Below the pieces are notes generated by a model. The model was given only the letters and a program-made list of their open reading frames with translations. It was not told where the DNA came from and did not search any database. A program made the position numbers and the translations under genes. Source: an uncultured Prevotella sp. (GTDB lineage Bacteria; Bacteroidota; Bacteroidia; Bacteroidales; Bacteroidaceae). Taken from it: a stretch of 9,645 bases of DNA. Each line of letters starts with the position of its first letter. The stretch's first letter is position 1. Location of the stretch: assembly GCA_900550635.1 (NCBI GenBank), contig URSZ01000091.1:1-9645 (forward strand), written 5' to 3'. This document shows positions 1 to 7,814 of this stretch, piece after piece.

Positions 1-437
1 ACTTTCTCCATCAATGCTTTGCTCATCCCCATTGCATTAATTGGATATGCTGCTTTGTCAGTAGATAAAACTACAACTTTACTAACACCATGCTCTATTG
101 CAGAAATAAGCACATTGTTCGTACCTATGATATTTGTCTGCACCGCTTCAATTGGAAAAAATTCACAGGACGGTACTTGTTTCAACGCCGCAGCGCTGAA
201 TACATAATCCACTCCATTCATTGCAATGTCCACACTTTGTTTGTCACGCACATTGCCTATATAAAATTTTACTTTCGGATTTTGGAACAAATGACGCATA
301 TCGTCCTGCTTCTTCTCGTCACGAGAGAAGATGCGCACTTCCTTTATATCCGAATCCAAAAAGCGTCTTAGCACAGCATTACCAAAAGAGCCTGTGCCAC
401 CGGTTATCAACAATACTTTATCTTTAAATGCCGACAT
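1..437 (-). CDS. UDP-N-acetylglucosamine 4,6-dehydratase, CapE/WbjB/FnlA-like (partial, 3' end outside window)
   Basis: This is the N-terminal 145 residues of an extended short-chain dehydrogenase, open to the left edge. Such enzymes use NAD(P) to turn UDP-GlcNAc into a 4-keto-6-deoxy sugar, the first step toward UDP-L-FucNAc or related precursors of capsule or O-antigen, in the cytoplasm. Visible are the Rossmann nucleotide motif TGGTGSFG (residues 12-19), the SRDE segment (38-41), and the active-site stretch STDKAAYPINAMGMSK (125-140). The last has Met136 where most relatives have the catalytic Tyr, followed by Lys140 (MxxxK), as in the Ser-Met-Lys enzymes of the CapE type; FlaA1/PseB enzymes keep Tyr. 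The family is about 340-350 residues, so roughly 40% is present. The ATG lies 5 nt after the stop of the upstream glycosyltransferase gene. A TAAGGAG ribosome-binding site (453-459) sits inside the end of that gene, about 15 nt from the ATG. Exact product stereochemistry is inferred. Confidence 0.85.
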   Translation of the reverse strand, partial: MSAFKDKVLLITGGTGSFGNAVLRRFLDSDIKEVRIFSRDEKKQDDMRHLFQNPKVKFYIGNVRDKQSVDIAMNGVDYVFSAAALKQVPSCEFFPIEAVQTNIIGTNNVLISAIEHGVSKVVVLSTDKAAYPINAMGMSKALMEK

Positions 438-442
438 TTTCT

Positions 443-1537
443 TTATCTTTCACTCCTTATTAATTTGAAAAGCTCCACCCAAGAGTTGTTGCTTTCACTC
501 TTATACAACTTATAATTCGGTGTATTATTGCATAGCGAAGCAATTTCAAATGCCCAAGATTGCGGGTCCTGACTATTTATGAAAACTGCACCTTCATATT
601 CTCCCAATGTTTCATGCGAATAAGGCAAATCCGATACGACTACAGGAAGGCCAAGACTAGCAGCTTCTAACAACGGCACACCTAAAGTTTCCAAAGTGCT
701 TGGGAACAACAACCCGTTACTACTTGCAAGCATGTCAATAAGCACAGTATGATTTATTGCACCATGAAGAACAAAAACGTTTTCACATCCATTACGTGAT
801 ATTTTTCTAACAAAATCCGGAGCTTCTTTGCTATTAAATGTCAAATGTATCTTAAGGTGCTTGAAAATTTCGGGAGAAATCCTGCGCAAAGCATTCACAG
901 CTTCAATTAACAAATCATGGTTTTTATACTTTATGTATGTTACAGGATATACAAAGTTAAACGTTCCTTCCTCAAAATCATAAGTAGACTTCAAACCTCG
1001 GTCCGGCAGTTTTATATCGGGATGAAGCACAAAAACGTTTTCCGAATTAAATCCAAACTTCTTAACAAACAGTTCTTTCACAAACTTTGCTTGAACCACG
1101 ACTTTCATATCCGGTTTCAAATAATGTGCCACATAAACCGGATACAAACTACGGTAGAAAAACAAATTCCTTTCTTCCTTTACAAAAGGATTCCATATTT
1201 TATCTGCTAATGGAGCTATTGCGTGAAAATAAACAATCTGCCTTGCTTTCGGGTAAGCAACTGCCACATTTTGGAAAGAGACTATTACTTCCGGTTCAAA
1301 ACCTATGGATTCTATTTTCTTCTTGAATCCATACGCGTCGAACGCTACGCGTCTTATGCCGCGAGTATCGTAAGTAACATACTCTACACCGTTTATTTCT
1401 TCTTGCGGCATTGACGGGTCTATGAAAATACAGTAAAGGTCACTTCCTACCTCGTTTTTTAAGGCGTTTATGAACTGTTTGTATATAGCTAACGCACCAC
1501 TTTCTCTTGAAGCTGTCGCTATTACGCATATATTCAT
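443..1537 (-). CDS. Glycosyltransferase family 4 (group 1) protein
   Basis: The 364-residue protein has the GT-B layout of group 1 (GT4) glycosyltransferases, retaining enzymes that move a sugar from a nucleotide-sugar donor to a growing lipid-linked glycan at the inner face of the cytoplasmic membrane. The N-terminal acceptor domain (about 1-185) starts directly with a Rossmann strand, MNICVIATA. The C-terminal donor-binding domain begins near VYPVTYIKYKNHDLLIEAV (196-214). The diagnostic EX7E motif is ETLGVPLLE (283-291), preceded by LFPS and followed by the GLPVVVSD strand. No signal peptide or membrane segment is seen. Donor and acceptor cannot be read from sequence. It is followed after 5 nt by the sugar dehydratase gene, so the two are almost certainly co-transcribed and part of a larger capsule, exopolysaccharide or O-antigen cluster extending left. 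A Bacteroides-like -7 element lies about 50 bp upstream; no strong Shine-Dalgarno is visible before the ATG. Confidence 0.85.
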   Translation of the reverse strand: MNICVIATASRESGALAIYKQFINALKNEVGSDLYCIFIDPSMPQEEINGVEYVTYDTRGIRRVAFDAYGFKKKIESIGFEPEVIVSFQNVAVAYPKARQIVYFHAIAPLADKIWNPFVKEERNLFFYRSLYPVYVAHYLKPDMKVVVQAKFVKELFVKKFGFNSENVFVLHPDIKLPDRGLKSTYDFEEGTFNFVYPVTYIKYKNHDLLIEAVNALRRISPEIFKHLKIHLTFNSKEAPDFVRKISRNGCENVFVLHGAINHTVLIDMLASSNGLLFPSTLETLGVPLLEAASLGLPVVVSDLPYSHETLGEYEGAVFINSQDPQSWAFEIASLCNNTPNYKLYKSESNNSWVELFKLIRSER

Positions 1538-1586
1538 TACATTCTTATTTTGCTGGTTCCCATTAAAGGTTTTCTGTTAGATGGTG

Positions 1587-1620
1587 TAAAAGTAATGATT
1601 TTTTATGATTCCAATTTGCC
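1587..1620 (-). promoter_or_regulatory. Putative promoter of the polysaccharide gene pair
   Basis: On the minus strand TACTTTTA (1587-1594) differs from the Bacteroides -7 consensus TAnnTTTG at one position. A TTG lies about 18 nt upstream within CAAATTGG. It sits about 50 bp before the glycosyltransferase ATG, in the 149-bp gap after the receptor gene. No clear terminator hairpin separates the receptor gene from this site, so read-through remains possible. Confidence 0.4.
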
Positions 1621-1686
1621 CATAAAGCTCCATAAGTTTTTATCACCTACGTTCGTTTGATATTTATAATCTGGTATAGACGTTTA

Positions 1687-4596
1687 TTATCTTCTTCCCT
1701 TGCGGTTAAAACCTGAAGATATTTTCCCATTAAAAATGTTAAGACGTAATATTGCATGCAACATAAAATAGCTATACGAAGCATCGTTTTGTGAGTCGAC
1801 CCGTCTTTGTGCATTTATAGTACGTGAAATGTTGCTACGTTCATGCAGTATGTCATTGATACGGAATCTTATTATTAAGGGAGAACCTTTAAAAAAGTTT
1901 TGCGAAATCTCCGCATTCCATATTAATTCGTCGGTATTCATGTTCTTATTAGCATATCCACGACGGCTTTGCATTCGCAGATTTGTTCCGATATTCATTT
2001 TCCAAGGCAACCGCAATCTTGCTTCGGCCGAATAAGAATAATTAAAAGTGTTAAGATTCGATTGTGGCCTAAGTTTGTTGTCAGCATGACGGTAGTTTAT
2101 ACGCCCTCCTATCTTGGCTTCGATTATTTCATTACGGTAGCGCAGGCTAATATTTTCTCCTATCGAGGTTGTCTTAGTTACGTTCTTTTCACTTGACTGA
2201 CTTGATTCTGTGCTAACATAACTAACCGAATTATTGTAACTGCCATTTGTCCTGCAACTTATCCGAAATGCTTTATCTGGTCCAAAAGCAGACGAGAATG
2301 TAAAATTACAATTAGCAGACCAGTTGCCATTGATATTTTTAGGCATGGTCGTCCTTACGCCAGTCCTTTCATTATAAATTATAGCCGTGCTTATATTGTT
2401 TGACGACTGGTTGAACGACGCGTTTACGGCATAATTCTGCTGCCTGTCAACAATATATTTGTTATATTCAAACCTTACACGGTTGTTCCAGGCCGGCTTT
2501 AAATTTCCGTTGCTTATATGAATATTCAACGGGTCGGAGTTGTCTGTTAATGCCAAACGGTTTGTCATTGACGGGTCAGAGGACCACCCGTCGTATCTTA
2601 TTTCAAAGCGCTCATTTCTTGACACACGGTATCTGAAGAAAGCCGACGGCGTGAATCTTGTCAAATTTCGGGTCAGTATGGTGTCGATTGTGTTTTTGCG
2701 GTAATCGAGATGTGTTTCCTGAAGTCTTATACCTGTGCCTACACTGAAGTTTATTTTACGATTGGTTATACGGAAGCTGAAGTTACCGGTATGCACCCAG
2801 TCGTCATACGTTGAATAATTACTGTTGAATATATTGAGGGCCATCTCAAGCGAATCCCGAGTTTGAGGAAGTTCCCCTAACTCGTGCCCTCCGTCGCGCC
2901 AGCCGTCAAGGGAATCAAGTTCATATAGCGAGCGGTCGCTTTGCGAATGACTGCGTTCGAAGCGGTAGCTGAATTGCAGGAATCCACCTTTAAATATAGG
3001 TTCGCTGTAACTAATCCTCGTATTAATATTCCAACTATTCGAGGGCGAATAAGTATATTGGTTTGTATATGTATTACTTCTGCTGTTTGCCGCAGTGTTA
3101 TTTTGGTTATAATAATGTATGTCGGATATACGGAATGATTTGCCTTTTCCTTCATTAATAGAAGCATTAAAATCAAGACTTATATTCCGTCCGTCATTAC
3201 CTATTCGCCGCACTCCCATTGCGTTGAATCCGTATGAAAAATTACGCCGTCGGCTTTTTGATTCCCGCGAATCTCTGTTCACTGCAATGGGATAGAATTC
3301 AGGCATGTTTTCCTGAGAGAAATTCTCATCGAATATTTCGTCAAGAGGGTCGCCGTCTTGCACTATTTCGTAAGGGTCGCCGCTAAACGTAGCTGAGCGC
3401 GTGCGAGAGTACGCATTTGAACGTCCTATCGAAAAGCGTTTGTTTGCCGTTATTGTTGTCATTGTATCAGGCTGCCACTCCAAACGCAGATTAGCGTTTG
3501 CCGATGTTGAACGATTTTTATTATAACTGTTATTGTTGCTGAACGAAGACGTACTTCCGGAGCTTATGAAGTTTTCGGCATTTCTCCACGATTCGCCATG
3601 CGAACGGTTATTGTTTATACCGGCGTTACCGCCTAACTCGAATCTTCCGGCTTCATTTTTTTTACGCCCGTTATTTATGTTAAAGTCAAAGCCAAGCTGC
3701 TTGTTTGTGGAGCGGGCGTCTTCATTCCTAAGGTTGCCTGTAACAGTGAAACGCGACAAATCGGTTATACGGTTTGCAAACAGTTTGTTGATATACCTTC
3801 CTTCTGAACCGGCAGCTCCGTCAAGGTTCGCAATCCAGGTTTCGTTGAGTTCTTGCTTCAGCACAATGTCCATAACCGTCTGTTCATTGCCATCGTCTAT
3901 TCCGGTCTGCTCTGCGTAATCGCTTTTCTTTTCGTATGTCTTAATACGCTTAACCAAATCGACCGGTAGATTTTTCATTGCAACACTTTTATTGCCTTTA
4001 AAGAAATCTTTGCCGTTGACTCTGAACTCGGTTACTTCCTTCCCGTTATAAGTTATTGTGTTACCATCCACTTCAACGCCCGGCAGAAGTTTTATAAGTT
4101 CCTCCAACGCCTCACCTTCCTGAACATTAAACGCTTCTGCATTAAAACTTATAGTATCCTCGTTAGCTTCCACTTCCGACAGCGAGCCTTTAACTTCCGC
4201 TCCTTTTAAAAGCACATACGAAAGCGGCAATGAAATAGTGCCCAATTCTAAAGTTTGCTTGCGTTGCCCTTTTGCTATATCGATGTATTTTGTCTTGTAC
4301 CCTGTCATCGTTATACGAAGTATGTATGCGCCTCTTCCGGGCAATGATAATTTAAAATGCCCGGCACTGTCTGTAGGCAAACCGTTTACAAAAGAACTGT
4401 CTTTATTCAGCAAAACTGCATTAGCCGCAGGCAGTCCAGAGGAAGAAAGCGAGTCCACGACCGTCCCCCTGACTACACGCTGTGCATGTGCCTCTATGCT
4501 ACAGGCAAACATTAAAACCAGCAAAATGCCTGCTAAATATATTTTATTGTGTAAACTGTTGCCCAAATCAAGGATTATTGCAATAATATAATACAA
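1687..4596 (-). CDS. TonB-dependent receptor-like outer membrane beta-barrel protein with carboxypeptidase-regulatory-like domain
   Basis: The product is about 969 residues if started at the TTG at 4594-4596. A signal peptide is clear (hydrophobic LAGILLVLMFACSIEAHAQ, residues 21-39, cleavage probably after AHA or AQ). Residues about 40-125 form a beta-sandwich CarboxypepD_reg-like domain (RGTVVDSLSSSGLPAANA, then TDSAGHFKLSLPGRGAYILR). Residues about 140-250 resemble a TonB-receptor plug (EALEELIKLLPGVEVDG, VNGKDFF). The remainder is Asn/Ser/Arg-rich with alternating strands, typical of the outer membrane beta-barrel family 3 type (OMP_b-brl_3) of Bacteroidetes. No SusD-like lipoprotein gene lies beside it, so it is probably not a SusC glycan importer; the substrate is unknown. 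The start is uncertain: there is no ATG before the signal peptide. Candidate starts are TTG at 4594-4596 or TTG at 4564-4566. The first leaves a 20-residue lead before the hydrophobic core and the second a more usual 10-residue n-region. Confidence 0.85.
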   Translation of the reverse strand: MYYIIAIILDLGNSLHNKIYLAGILLVLMFACSIEAHAQRVVRGTVVDSLSSSGLPAANAVLLNKDSSFVNGLPTDSAGHFKLSLPGRGAYILRITMTGYKTKYIDIAKGQRKQTLELGTISLPLSYVLLKGAEVKGSLSEVEANEDTISFNAEAFNVQEGEALEELIKLLPGVEVDGNTITYNGKEVTEFRVNGKDFFKGNKSVAMKNLPVDLVKRIKTYEKKSDYAEQTGIDDGNEQTVMDIVLKQELNETWIANLDGAAGSEGRYINKLFANRITDLSRFTVTGNLRNEDARSTNKQLGFDFNINNGRKKNEAGRFELGGNAGINNNRSHGESWRNAENFISSGSTSSFSNNNSYNKNRSTSANANLRLEWQPDTMTTITANKRFSIGRSNAYSRTRSATFSGDPYEIVQDGDPLDEIFDENFSQENMPEFYPIAVNRDSRESKSRRRNFSYGFNAMGVRRIGNDGRNISLDFNASINEGKGKSFRISDIHYYNQNNTAANSRSNTYTNQYTYSPSNSWNINTRISYSEPIFKGGFLQFSYRFERSHSQSDRSLYELDSLDGWRDGGHELGELPQTRDSLEMALNIFNSNYSTYDDWVHTGNFSFRITNRKINFSVGTGIRLQETHLDYRKNTIDTILTRNLTRFTPSAFFRYRVSRNERFEIRYDGWSSDPSMTNRLALTDNSDPLNIHISNGNLKPAWNNRVRFEYNKYIVDRQQNYAVNASFNQSSNNISTAIIYNERTGVRTTMPKNINGNWSANCNFTFSSAFGPDKAFRISCRTNGSYNNSVSYVSTESSQSSEKNVTKTTSIGENISLRYRNEIIEAKIGGRINYRHADNKLRPQSNLNTFNYSYSAEARLRLPWKMNIGTNLRMQSRRGYANKNMNTDELIWNAEISQNFFKGSPLIIRFRINDILHERSNISRTINAQRRVDSQNDASYSYFMLHAILRLNIFNGKISSGFNRKGRR

Positions 4597-4799
4597 ATTT
4601 TATGTAGTAAAAATAAATATTTTAATAATCTCCACTACATGATTAAATTACTTTAATATTATTATTAACACTTATTACAACACCATACCGGCCATTATTC
4701 CTTAACGGTTAACTAACTATGTGTGCATGCCTCTGCATTACAGACAATAAAAGCAGATTTTGACGTGGATGTAAAACACTGCTTTCTTTCCTTGATTTA

Positions 4800-4925
4800 T
4801 GAAAACTAATTTTCAAGTCATTATACCCCGCCGGGAGATTCGAAAAAATACAAGGCACATATTTTAAAATATGTCTGACCTATTTTAAAATATCTCAGAC
4901 ATATTTTTTGATACTCGAAAACCGG
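4800..4925 (+). repeat. Interspersed palindromic repeat, copy 1
   Basis: This ~125-bp element aligns without gaps, at roughly 80% identity by eye, to the reverse complement of 8742-8866. It begins with the hairpin TGAAAACTAATTTTCA (4800-4815), identical in both copies. It continues through a short C/G-rich part (ACCCC...GGGA) and the invariant AAAAAATACAAGG block. Then come two AT palindromes: ACATATTTTAAAATATGT (4857-4874) and TATTTTAAAATA (4881-4892), the second framed by the dyad GTCTGA/TCAGAC. It ends near GAAAACCGG. There is no coding capacity and no transposase nearby. It resembles a REP-like or MITE-like intergenic element; its function is unknown. Confidence 0.85.
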
Positions 4926-5266
4926 GATTTCACGCCTCTAACGAAAGCATTTTTTATTTGTCTGTTTTCCGTAACACATAGGAAGCTTATGGAATTTTTC
5001 ACAATTTAGAATGGTTATAAAAAACCAAGTCAACCGCCTTATCCTATTGGACACCTAAAAATAAGAATTATTATAACTGATACTTAACAACATAACATAT
5101 ACGACCTAACCAAGTTCTGACACAAGCATGAATTATTAAAGTTTGTTATCTACCGCCTTTTTAGCAAAGGATTTGAAATTTAAAAGCCGTCGTTTTTTAT
5201 TCGAGACATAATTATTGCGATTCCAGGAATTTAAATATTTCAAGTAAAAGAGGGGAAAGAAAGACG

Positions 5267-5298
5267 TTTGTTTAGTAGGATAATTTTACCGACCTTTG
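5267..5298 (+). promoter_or_regulatory. Putative dnaA promoter
   Basis: TTTG (5267-5270) is followed after 20 nt by GACCTTTG (5291-5298), one base from the Bacteroides primary-sigma consensus TTTG-N19/20-TAnnTTTG. Transcription would begin near 5303-5306, giving an untranslated leader of about 100 nt. That leader contains a 5-bp hairpin TGCCG-ACACA-CGGCA (5358-5372) upstream of the AAGGA ribosome-binding site. Confidence 0.55.
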
Positions 5299-5406
5299 CA
5301 AAACGTCCGATAAAAACATCGAGGATAGACTAACGAACTTTAAATAACAACCTCCGCTGCCGACACACGGCAACGTATCTATTACGCAGTAAAAGCAGAT
5401 AAGGAA

Positions 5407-6816
5407 ATGCAAAACATAACGGAACAAAGCTGGAAACGCTGTCTTGACTTTATCAGTCATAATATAGATGAAAAGCCATTTTCTACATGGTTTAGCCCTA
5501 TCCGTTTTGATGGTTTCCGAGGCAAGCAGTTGATATTGAAAGTTCCGTCGCATTTTTTCTATGAATACATAGAAGAGCACTTCATAACAATCTTGCGCGC
5601 CGCTGTTGAACGCGAATTCGGCGATGGCATAACCATAGGCTACCGCATTGAAACAGATTCGACCAACAATATATCCCAAAGCGCTGTTGACAACGCCCAC
5701 AAAGGTGCTGTACAACCAAAAGAAAGAGCTCACGCTAACGAAGCTCCTTCGTTTATGGCGAGTTTGGAAGGAGCTGCGCCACAGGAGTTAGACTCGCAGT
5801 TGAACCCGGACTACACCTTCGAAAATTTCATCGAAGGAGATTCGAACAAATTGCCGCGGAGTGTAGGTATGTCTATTGCCGACGCGCCCGACCAAATGAC
5901 TTTTAACCCGCTGTTTATATATGGTCCCTCAGGCGTAGGGAAAACACACCTTGTTAATGCCATAGGTGTGAGAATAAAAGAAAAATTCCCTGCTAAACGG
6001 GTATTGTATGTTTCCGCACATCTTTTCCTGGTGCAATACACCGATTCGGTACGGAAAAACAAGTTCAACGACTTCATAAACTTTTACCAAAGCGTAGAAG
6101 TACTGATTATTGATGACATACAAGAAATATCCGGCGAATCAAAACAAAAGACGCAGCAAGCATTCTTCCACATATTCAACCATTTGCAACAAACGCGACA
6201 TCAATTAATAATGACAAGCGACCGGCCTCCAATACAGCTGGAAGGCATGGAAGAGCGTTTGCTTACACGCTTTAAGTGGGGATTAGTTGCAGAATTGGAA
6301 AAGCCCGATACAAAACTGGCAAAGAAAATATTGCTCGACAAAATACATCGCAACGGCCTTAAATTCCCGCGTGAAGTAGTTGATTATATCGCCGAGAATG
6401 CAACAGAAAACATACGCGACCTCGAAGGAGTAATAAACGCAATGCTGGCATATTCTGTTGTATACAACAGCGACATAGACCTGGAACTGGCACAGCGCGT
6501 TGTTGCACGCACTGTGAAGTTAGAACAGAAGCCTATTACTATAAATGAGATTGTTGAGCACGTAAGCGAATATTACGACATACCGGTAAAGGACATCTGT
6601 TCAAAAAGCCGCAAACAATTCATCGCACAGGCAAGGCAAGTTTCGATGTATTTGGCCCAAAAGCACACCGGCCTGTCATATTCCAGGATAGGTTCTGTCA
6701 TCGGCAAGCGTGACCATTCTACGGTTCTTCATTCCTGCAACGTAATAGAGCACCGCATAAGTACGGACAAGGTATTCCGCCGCGAAATGGAAAACATAGA
6801 GGCTTCATTCAGGTAG
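5407..6816 (+). CDS. dnaA: Chromosomal replication initiator protein DnaA
   Basis: A full-length 469-residue DnaA, the AAA+ ATPase that binds DnaA boxes at oriC, opens the duplex and loads the replicative helicase. Domain I is about 1-80 (SWKRCLDFI, FSTWFSPIRF), domain II a polar linker about 82-130, domain III the AAA+ core, domain IV the DNA-binding domain. Key motifs: Walker A GPSGVGKT (173-180), Walker B VLIIDDIQ (232-239), sensor I MTSD (269-272), the box VII arginine-finger stretch EERLLTRFKWGL (282-293), sensor II with Arg337 in ENIRDLEGVI, and the domain IV signature GKRDHSTVLHSC (433-444), with HSTV where many DnaAs have H[TA]TV. The start is supported by AAGGAAATG, a Shine-Dalgarno close to the ATG. 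No dnaN or recF follows, so the classic dnaA-dnaN operon is absent and the gene stands alone, ending at a perfect hairpin (6874-6911). Nothing appears truncated. Confidence 0.97.
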   Translation: MQNITEQSWKRCLDFISHNIDEKPFSTWFSPIRFDGFRGKQLILKVPSHFFYEYIEEHFITILRAAVEREFGDGITIGYRIETDSTNNISQSAVDNAHKGAVQPKERAHANEAPSFMASLEGAAPQELDSQLNPDYTFENFIEGDSNKLPRSVGMSIADAPDQMTFNPLFIYGPSGVGKTHLVNAIGVRIKEKFPAKRVLYVSAHLFLVQYTDSVRKNKFNDFINFYQSVEVLIIDDIQEISGESKQKTQQAFFHIFNHLQQTRHQLIMTSDRPPIQLEGMEERLLTRFKWGLVAELEKPDTKLAKKILLDKIHRNGLKFPREVVDYIAENATENIRDLEGVINAMLAYSVVYNSDIDLELAQRVVARTVKLEQKPITINEIVEHVSEYYDIPVKDICSKSRKQFIAQARQVSMYLAQKHTGLSYSRIGSVIGKRDHSTVLHSCNVIEHRISTDKVFRREMENIEASFR

Positions 6817-6873
6817 GCTACGATACAAGACCTTGAACATATCATACTATCCAACAAAAATAAAATTCAAACA

Positions 6874-6911
6874 AAAACGGTATAGGTTTCAATATTCGCC
6901 TATACCGTTTT
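6874..6911. terminator. Bidirectional terminator between dnaA and nitroreductase gene
   Basis: A perfect 13-bp stem (6874-6886 with 6899-6911, AAAACGGTATAGG / CCTATACCGTTTT) closes a 12-nt loop. The stem carries T-runs at its end when read from either strand, as expected for a terminator shared by the convergent dnaA (plus) and nitroreductase (minus) genes. Confidence 0.85.
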
Positions 6912-7003
6912 CAATTGCTTAACAATGCTTTTTGCTTGCTACAATAAAGAGCATATTTCTATCATAAACGTATTCACATGATTCTACACGCACTAATCCT
7001 GTG

Positions 7004-7744
7004 TTAGTCGAGAAATCCTTGCTTCTTTAACGTTTCAATCATTGTTTCTGACATAGCCTCGTTGTCTTTCTTTGTATACCGTATGTCGGTGTATATTTGA
7101 GCCAATGTTTTCTTTGCGTTTATTTTTAAGAATTCCTGATTCTCCGGCAAAGATTCTTTTAGGGCATAAATACTGTCGATGTCTTTGGGAGAATAATCAT
7201 GGTATGTTTCTTCGTGAATCACTCCTCCAAGCGGCAATCTGTCGCTTAATTCGGGATTTTCATCAGGAAACCCTAAGGTAATCGTAGCAACAGGGAACGT
7301 TAGTTTAGGCATTTTAAGAACTTCTATTATCTTTCCCGGCTGATATATTGTAGTACCCAGGAAACACGTTCCTAAACCGGCTTCTTCAGCAAGGATACAG
7401 AAAGTTTGGGTATAAAGCAACGCGTCGGTCGCGGCATTTATAAACGAAAGGAAATTGTTGTAGCCCGGATTTGCCTCACGATTAAGGCACCATTTTACTG
7501 CACGGTTAAAATCGGCACAAAACGTAAGCACAACAGGGGCCTCTTCAACCATAGGCTGGTTGAAATGCAACGGAGATAACTTTTTCTTCATTTCGGCCGA
7601 GCGTGTTATAACCACACTATACAGCTGCATGTTCCCCATTGTTTGTGTACGTTCTGCCTCTTGAAGCAGTCGTGTAAGCAATTCATTACTTACTGGCTCT
7701 TTAGAATATTTTCGTATGCTGCGGTGATTGTTTATTGATTCCAT
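7004..7744 (-). CDS. Nitroreductase family FMN-dependent oxidoreductase (NfsA/Frp-like)
   Basis: A 246-residue cytoplasmic flavoprotein of the nitroreductase superfamily, NfsA/Frp branch, which uses NAD(P)H to reduce quinones, nitroaromatics or flavins; the natural substrate is not evident. The N-terminal FMN-phosphate motif HRSIRKYSKEPV (residues 6-17 from my start) is typical, as are AEEAGLGTCFLGTT, the strand PVATITLGFPDE, and the NfsA-like RLPLGGVIHEETY. An upstream in-frame ATG at 7781-7783 would add 13 residues (MITFTLPNNKANK). I prefer the ATG at 7742-7744 because family members begin just before the HRS[IV]R motif and because the extra codons overlap a -7 promoter element (TACTTTTA, 7771-7778 minus). 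It converges on dnaA, with a shared terminator, and diverges from the gene at 7862, with 117 bp between the chosen starts. No strong Shine-Dalgarno is visible. Confidence 0.88.
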   Translation of the reverse strand: MESINNHRSIRKYSKEPVSNELLTRLLQEAERTQTMGNMQLYSVVITRSAEMKKKLSPLHFNQPMVEEAPVVLTFCADFNRAVKWCLNREANPGYNNFLSFINAATDALLYTQTFCILAEEAGLGTCFLGTTIYQPGKIIEVLKMPKLTFPVATITLGFPDENPELSDRLPLGGVIHEETYHDYSPKDIDSIYALKESLPENQEFLKINAKKTLAQIYTDIRYTKKDNEAMSETMIETLKKQGFLD

Positions 7745-7770
7745 TTTATTCGCTTTGTTATTTGGTAAAG

Positions 7771-7796
7771 TAAAAGTAATCATTTTCCATAAAAAG
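7771..7796 (-). promoter_or_regulatory. Putative nitroreductase promoter
   Basis: Minus-strand TACTTTTA (7771-7778) is one base from TAnnTTTG and is preceded by a T-rich stretch that could serve as -33. Its flanks resemble the site before the glycosyltransferase gene (GTAAAAGTAAT on the plus strand in both). Initiation near 7765 would leave a leader of about 20 nt before the ATG at 7744. Confidence 0.4.
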
Positions 7797-7814
7797 AAAC
7801 TGCCTACTGTACAG

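Larger units (their letters stand above)
4597..5406. other. Long AT-rich intergenic region between divergent receptor and dnaA genes
   Basis: About 810 bp without a convincing gene on either strand. It holds one copy of an interspersed palindromic repeat (4800-4925), a consensus-like dnaA promoter (5267-5298), and a small hairpin in the dnaA leader (5358-5372). A poor -7 match, TATTTTTA (minus, 4608-4615), could serve the receptor gene but is weak. I see no cluster of DnaA boxes (TTATNCACA), so there is no support for a replication origin here. The stretch from 4926 to 5266 shows nothing I recognise. Confidence 0.6.

Noticed and set aside
443..4596. Several short plus-strand open frames opposite the glycosyltransferase and receptor genes
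   Set aside because: All are antisense shadows of long, domain-bearing minus-strand genes, with no motifs of their own.
4597..5406. Possible oriC next to dnaA in an AT-rich gap
   Set aside because: No clustered DnaA boxes seen on either strand; isolated partial matches such as TTATCTACC are what chance would give in AT-rich DNA.
5272..5733. 153-codon minus-strand frame over the dnaA promoter and 5' region
   Set aside because: Antisense to dnaA, with no ribosome-binding site and Cys/aromatic-rich composition typical of a reverse-frame shadow.
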